In this document: positions 59,907 to 64,000 of the stretch, piece after piece | How the letters are laid out: the number at the start of each line of letters is the position of its first letter | Position numbering within the stretch: the stretch's first letter is position 1 | NCBI GenBank assembly: GCA_045864775.1 | Contig: BTVR01000001.1 | Span: forward strand, 62,001 to 126,000 | Direction: 5' to 3' | Length of the DNA: 64,000 nucleotides | Source of the DNA: Macondimonas sp045864775 | Lineage (GTDB): Bacteria > Pseudomonadota > Gammaproteobacteria > UBA5335 | Made by a program: the position numbers and the translations under genes | The notes under the pieces: model-generated | Told to the model about the DNA's origin: nothing | What the model saw: only the letters and a program-made list of their open reading frames with translations | Database searches by the model: none

Positions 59907-61281
59907 GCGCGACCCGCACAGAATCGGCAGGGCGGGGGGCGGTTTTTCCGGCGCCCTGCATCCCGTTCGCGATTTGCAGCTGCTCAGCGACATCACCTGG
60001 CACGACGTATCCGGCGCGCGCCACGCCGAACAGTCGATTTTTGCCGCCGAGCTCGCCATGATCGGCGCGGCGCGCCGTCTCATCCTCGCCGACCAGTTTC
60101 TCTACAACCCCTGGCGCGGCGCCGCCAGCGGGGATTTCCTGCCCCTGTGTCAGGCCTTCACCGACGCGCTGGTTGCCCAGCGCCGCCACCATCCCGAGCT
60201 GCGCGCGATCCTCATCACCGATCCGGTCAATACCGCCTATGGGGCCGCATGGCCGGCGCATTTCGAGCAGCTGCGTGAGGCCGGGGTCGAGATCGTGCTC
60301 ACGCCGCTGAAACGCTTGCCCGACAGCAACCCTGTCTGGTCCACCCTGTGGCGCGGCATCCTGCGCCATCTCGCGCTGGACGGTCTGGGGCGACTGCCTC
60401 ATCCCTTCGACGCTGGCGAGGTGCGGCTCGGGACCTATCTGCGGCTGTTGCACTTCAAGGCCAATCACCGCAAGACCCTCATCGCGGATGTGGAGGGGCG
60501 CTGGACGGGGCTGATCTCGTCCTCCAATCCCCATGACGCGAGTTGCTGGCATCACAACCTGGCGCTGCGCTTCGACGGGCCGGCCGTCGCCGATCTGGTC
60601 GCGACGGAGAACGCCGTGCTCGCTCTGGCGGGGCACGAACCCGTCGTTCTGCCGGCACCGTTGGCGCCTGACTCGGGACCCGATGCCGACGCCGCGCCGC
60701 GCGTCGCCGTCCTGACCGAAGCGGCGATTCGCGATCGCGTGCTGGCAGAGCTGGGCGCGCTGGGCTCCGGCGATACCGCGACCCTCGTGATGTTCTATCT
60801 CTCCCATCGGGCGGTCATCGGCGCCTTGATCGCGGCACATCGCCGCGGTGCGGCGGTGCGGGTCTTGCTCGATGCCAACCACGACGCCTTCGGGCGGGCC
60901 AAGGACGGCGTGCCCAACCGGCAGGTGGCCTGGGAACTGCACCGTGCAGGCATCCCAGTACGCTGGATCAATACGCATGGCGAGCAGGCGCACGGCAAAT
61001 GGCTGCTGCTGCGGCGCAGCGACGGATCCGGCGTGCTCGTGAGCGGGTCGGCCAACTTCACGCGCCGCAACCTGGATGGCTTCAACCTCGAAACCGACCT
61101 CCTCGTGACCGGGCCTGACGACCATGCGGTCTTCACACAGGCCGGCGGCCTGTTCGAAAGGCTCTGGACCAACACGAACGGGGTCGCGTTCAGTCTGCCT
61201 TACAGCGCATTTGCCGAGCCATGGCCCCTGAAATACCTGCGCTATCGGTTCATGGAAGCCTCGGGCTGGAGTACATTCTGA
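59887..61281 (+). CDS. Phospholipase D/cardiolipin synthase-family protein
   Basis: About 464 residues with two HKD modules. The first is intact: HRKTLIAD, followed by SSNPHD. The second reads HGKWLLLRRSDG then GSANFTRRNLDGFNLE, lacking the usual Asp of HxK-x4-D. No membrane helix precedes the catalytic part, so it is not a typical ClsA. The start is uncertain: GTG 59887 lies within the end of the methyltransferase gene and has no strong ribosome-binding site; TTG 59974 is another choice. It probably acts on phospholipid headgroups. Confidence 0.82.
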   Translation: MPASRSERDPHRIGRAGGGFSGALHPVRDLQLLSDITWHDVSGARHAEQSIFAAELAMIGAARRLILADQFLYNPWRGAASGDFLPLCQAFTDALVAQRRHHPELRAILITDPVNTAYGAAWPAHFEQLREAGVEIVLTPLKRLPDSNPVWSTLWRGILRHLALDGLGRLPHPFDAGEVRLGTYLRLLHFKANHRKTLIADVEGRWTGLISSSNPHDASCWHHNLALRFDGPAVADLVATENAVLALAGHEPVVLPAPLAPDSGPDADAAPRVAVLTEAAIRDRVLAELGALGSGDTATLVMFYLSHRAVIGALIAAHRRGAAVRVLLDANHDAFGRAKDGVPNRQVAWELHRAGIPVRWINTHGEQAHGKWLLLRRSDGSGVLVSGSANFTRRNLDGFNLETDLLVTGPDDHAVFTQAGGLFERLWTNTNGVAFSLPYSAFAEPWPLKYLRYRFMEASGWSTF

Positions 61282-61343
61282 ACCGGCCGCCCGATGGGGC
61301 GTGCATGCCGCGCAGGCCCAGCGATATCGGAGTCTGAACCGAG

Positions 61344-63197
61344 ATGGACAAGAAGGTTCGCTTCCACCTCATCTACCTCTTTTTTGCCCTCATCGCGCTT
61401 TCCCTGATCCGCGACGCTTGGCATCAGCTCCAGCAGGTCGAAACCATCGACTACAGCGAATTCAGGTCCTATCTCGATGCCGGGCGAATCGAGGAGGTGA
61501 CGATCAGCGGCCAATACCTGACCGGTACCCTGCGCCAGCCGACCGAGTCCGGTCGCACCCAGTTCGTCACGACGCGCGTCGACCCCGAACTGGCGAAAGA
61601 ACTGCTGCCGGCCGGGGTGCGCTTTCGCGCCACGGCGGACAACCCCTGGATCCGCGAGATCCTGTCCTGGATCGTGCCCATCGCGCTGCTGGTGTTGTTC
61701 TGGTCGTTCCTGTTGCGGCGCATGGGGCAGGGCCAGAGCGGCTTGATGGCCATCGGCCGCAGCAAGGCCAAAATCTATGTCGAAAGCGATACGCGGGTGA
61801 CGTTCGAAGACGTCGCGGGTGTCGACGAAGCCAAGGAGGAACTGCGCGAGATCGTGGCCTTTCTGAAGGATCCGAAGGGGTACGGCAAGCTGGGCGCACG
61901 CATTCCCAAGGGTGTCCTGCTCGTCGGCCCGCCCGGCACCGGCAAGACCCTGTTGGCGCGGGCCTTGGCGGGAGAGGCGCAGGTGCCGTTTTTCTCCATC
62001 AGCGGTTCGGAATTCGTGGAGATGTTCGTGGGCGTCGGCGCGGCGCGGGTGCGCGATCTGTTCGAACAGGCGCGCAAGTCCGCTCCTGCCATCATTTTCA
62101 TCGATGAACTCGATGCGCTCGGGCGGGCGCGCGGCGCTTTCCCGGGCATCGGTGGACACGACGAGCGCGAGCAGACGCTCAATCAACTGCTGACCGAGAT
62201 GGACGGATTCGACGCCTCCGGCGGACTGATCCTGGTGGCGGCGACCAATCGTCCTGAGATCCTGGATCCGGCGCTGCTGCGGGCCGGGCGCTTCGATCGC
62301 CAGATCCTGGTCGATCGGCCGGACAAACGGGGTCGGGTCCAGATCCTCGCGGTCCATTTGAAGAAGATCCGCCTGGCGCTCGAGGTCGATCCGGACCAGA
62401 TCGCCAGCCTGACCACGGGTTTTTCCGGCGCCGACCTCGCCAATCTGGTGAACGAAGCCGCTTTGCAGGCAACCCGCCGCGGGCGGGACGCGGTCACGAT
62501 GGACGATTTCACGGCTGCGGTGGAACGGATCGTGGCCGGCTTGGCGAAACGCAATCGCCTGCTCAATCCGCATGAGCGCGAAATCGTGGCCCACCATGAG
62601 ATGGGGCATGCCTTCGTCGCGTTGGGCTTGGGCGATACCGATCGGGTGCACAAGGTGTCCATCATTCCGCGCGGCGTCGGCGCTCTGGGCTACACCATCC
62701 AGCGGCCGACCGAGGATCGGTTTTTGATGAGTCGACGGGAGCTGGACAACAAGATCGCTGTCCTGCTGGGGGGGCGGGCGGCCGAGGTGCTGATTTTCAA
62801 CGAGCTGTCGACCGGGGCGGCGGATGATCTGGTCAAGGCCACGGACATTGCCCGCAACATGGTGATCCGTTACGGCATGGATGACGCGCTCGGGCACGTC
62901 GCCTATGCCCAGGAACCGAACCGATTCCTGAATGGGATGGGGCAGGAGCAGACAATGTTGCCCGTGAGCGAGCAGACGGCGCGGGCCATCGACGAGGCGG
63001 TCCAGCGCATCATTGCCCAAGCTTTCGAGCGGGCTCGCGGTTTTCTGGCGCGCAATCGACCGGTTCTGGAGGCTGCCGCGCAGGAGCTGCTGCAGCGGGA
63101 AACCCTGGATGAGGCACGTTTGAGCGAGTGGGCCGGGCGCTTGAATTCGCCTTCGCATCAGGTCGAGGCACAACCTGCGCCGACTCGTTCGCCCTGA
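61344..63197 (+). CDS. FtsH-family ATP-dependent zinc metalloprotease
   Basis: A 617-residue membrane AAA protease. Two membrane helices (LIYLFFALIALSLI and ILSWIVPIALLVLFWSFLL) flank a short periplasmic domain. The AAA domain has GPPGTGKTLLARAL, the pore FVEMFVGVG, Walker B IIFIDELDALG and the second region of homology ATNRPEILDPALLRAGRFDRQ. The protease site is HEMGH (usual HEAGH) with a third ligand Asp in GAADDLVKATD. It lacks the neighbours of housekeeping ftsH (rlmE, folP), so it is probably a second paralogue. Confidence 0.93.
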   Translation: MDKKVRFHLIYLFFALIALSLIRDAWHQLQQVETIDYSEFRSYLDAGRIEEVTISGQYLTGTLRQPTESGRTQFVTTRVDPELAKELLPAGVRFRATADNPWIREILSWIVPIALLVLFWSFLLRRMGQGQSGLMAIGRSKAKIYVESDTRVTFEDVAGVDEAKEELREIVAFLKDPKGYGKLGARIPKGVLLVGPPGTGKTLLARALAGEAQVPFFSISGSEFVEMFVGVGAARVRDLFEQARKSAPAIIFIDELDALGRARGAFPGIGGHDEREQTLNQLLTEMDGFDASGGLILVAATNRPEILDPALLRAGRFDRQILVDRPDKRGRVQILAVHLKKIRLALEVDPDQIASLTTGFSGADLANLVNEAALQATRRGRDAVTMDDFTAAVERIVAGLAKRNRLLNPHEREIVAHHEMGHAFVALGLGDTDRVHKVSIIPRGVGALGYTIQRPTEDRFLMSRRELDNKIAVLLGGRAAEVLIFNELSTGAADDLVKATDIARNMVIRYGMDDALGHVAYAQEPNRFLNGMGQEQTMLPVSEQTARAIDEAVQRIIAQAFERARGFLARNRPVLEAAAQELLQRETLDEARLSEWAGRLNSPSHQVEAQPAPTRSP

Positions 63198-63331
63198 ACG
63201 GGCCAAGGGCAGCGCCCCGTGAGGCCCTATGGCCATTGGCGGTGGAGGGTGGAATTCGTTGGTCTTGTATGCCGGGTCGCTCAGCGCATGTCCGGCGTTA
63301 AACACAGAGGGGAAGGCGCATCAACGGAGTT

Positions 63332-63366
63332 TGCGACGCCGGGGCCGGATGGCCGTCGGCGTCGCA
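63332..63366. terminator. Large stem-loop downstream of the TonB-dependent receptor
   Basis: TGCGACGCCG (63332-63341) and CGGCGTCGCA (63357-63366) form a perfect 10-bp stem whose 15-base interior contains a second small stem GGCC-ggat-GGCC. It lies 10 bases beyond the receptor's stop on the minus strand and 134 bases after ftsH on the plus strand. No T-run follows on either side. Confidence 0.4.
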
Positions 63367-63376
63367 GGCGGATCGA

Positions 63377-64000
63377 TCAGAACTTGAGCGTCGCTGCGGC
63401 GTAGAACGTGCGCCCCAGGCCCGGCACGGCGATGCCCCATGGGACGCCGTTGATCGACATGGTGGTGCCCTGACCGACGTAGGCGCCGCCGGTGGGCAGG
63501 TCGTAGTTGGTATCGAACACGTTCTCGACCCCAAAGTCGAGGCGCAGCCGCTGCTTGTCGTAGCCGCCACGCAGATTGATCAGAGCATAGCTGTCCGTCT
63601 CGATCTCGTTTCGCACGTCCGACAGATCGTCCTTGGCATCGACCAGCACCAGTTCCATGGCGTTGTCCCAGGGACCCCACGCATGGGTGAGGGCAAACCG
63701 GGCGTTGAGCGGCATGATGTTGTAGAGACCGTCATTGGTGTCGCGGTTCTCGCCCTTGGTGTAGTTCACCAGTCCCTTGAGGCCGAAAGCGCCAAGGGCC
63801 GTCTCGGCCAGTGGAAGATAACCGGACAGGTCAATGCCGTAGAGCGCCGCGGTTGCGTTGACGTAGTCCAGAATCACGAACCGATCGCGTGCCGTGGCGT
63901 TGGCAGGCCCGGCGCAGATCGCATCCATCATCATTCCGCTGCCAGCGCAACGCTGGGCGTCGATGTAGTCGGTGACATACGTGTAGAACGGAGTGACCTG
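63377..64000 (-). CDS. TonB-dependent receptor, C-terminal part; runs off the right edge
   Basis: The visible part is the last 208 or so residues of an outer-membrane beta-barrel. Moving inward from the right edge the frame reads VTPFYTYVTDYIDAQRC, then alternating barrel strands (LKGLVNYTKGENRDTND, INLRGGYDKQRLRLDFGVENVFDTNYDLP) and ends GLGRTFYAAATLKF with a terminal Phe, the BamA recognition signature. GVENVFDTNY is the classic C-terminal TonB-receptor motif. The ligand cannot be told; the plug and most of the barrel lie outside. Confidence 0.93.
   Translation of the reverse strand, partial: QVTPFYTYVTDYIDAQRCAGSGMMMDAICAGPANATARDRFVILDYVNATAALYGIDLSGYLPLAETALGAFGLKGLVNYTKGENRDTNDGLYNIMPLNARFALTHAWGPWDNAMELVLVDAKDDLSDVRNEIETDSYALINLRGGYDKQRLRLDFGVENVFDTNYDLPTGGAYVGQGTTMSINGVPWGIAVPGLGRTFYAAATLKF

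Overview
The window reads as one continuous piece of a GC-rich gammaproteobacterial chromosome. The gene order thrS-infC-rpmI-rplT-pheS-pheT-ihfA-merR-tRNA-Pro and the block rlmN-pilW-rodZ-hisS-yfgM-bamB-der are both classic for Gammaproteobacteria. A NAD(P)-linked group 3b-type [NiFe] hydrogenase, bacterioferritin, type IV pilus assembly protein PilW and a TonB receptor fit a free-living, metabolically flexible, possibly hydrogen- or sulfur-using lineage. I cannot name the genus from sequence alone. I saw no transposases, integrases or rRNA genes.

Layout. 1-7225: translation operon (3' end of thrS, infC with a rare ATC start, L35/L20, both PheRS subunits, IHF alpha, a MerR regulator) closed by tRNA-Pro(GGG). 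7373-10839: alpha/beta hydrolase, gamma-glutamylcyclotransferase-like protein, and a NadQ/NrtR-like regulator followed by a promoter and a perfect palindromic operator in front of nadA. 10879-14361: Fur-box promoter with bfd and bfr, a PA2779-like protein, a manganese riboswitch (yybP-ykoY class) with terminator controlling terC, and a PA2778-like C39 peptidase lipoprotein. 14486-26395: AlkB-type monooxygenase, phosphofructokinase, endonuclease V, a phage-holin-family membrane protein, ThiI, CopZ/CopA, monothiol glutaredoxin, RNase T, dihydroorotase, LemA, a GIDE/EF-hand membrane protein and an A-type Fe-S carrier. 26514-34364: ndk, rlmN, pilW, rodZ, hisS, yfgM, bamB, der.

34430-45409 is a complete-looking type I-E CRISPR-Cas locus on the minus strand: cas3, cas8e, cse2, cas7e, cas5e, cas6e, cas1, cas2, a short AT-rich leader and a 42-repeat array. 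Its cas8e gene carries a single in-frame TAA, so interference may be disabled while adaptation genes look intact. Two neighbouring spacers are identical and the leader-distal repeats are degenerate, as expected for that orientation.

45620-55585 is a hydrogenase operon behind an FNR/Anr-like site: beta (Fe-S), cyclic-nucleotide-binding-like protein, gamma (flavin), small and large subunits, maturation protease, HypA, HypF, HypC, HypD, HypE. HypB is absent here and HypA lacks its zinc-binding loop, which suggests an altered nickel-delivery route. 55588-64000 holds a diguanylate cyclase, a glycosyltransferase/metallo-hydrolase pair, a membrane-linked cluster (small membrane protein, methyltransferase, phospholipase-D-family protein, FtsH paralogue) and the 3' end of a TonB-dependent receptor running off the right edge on the minus strand.
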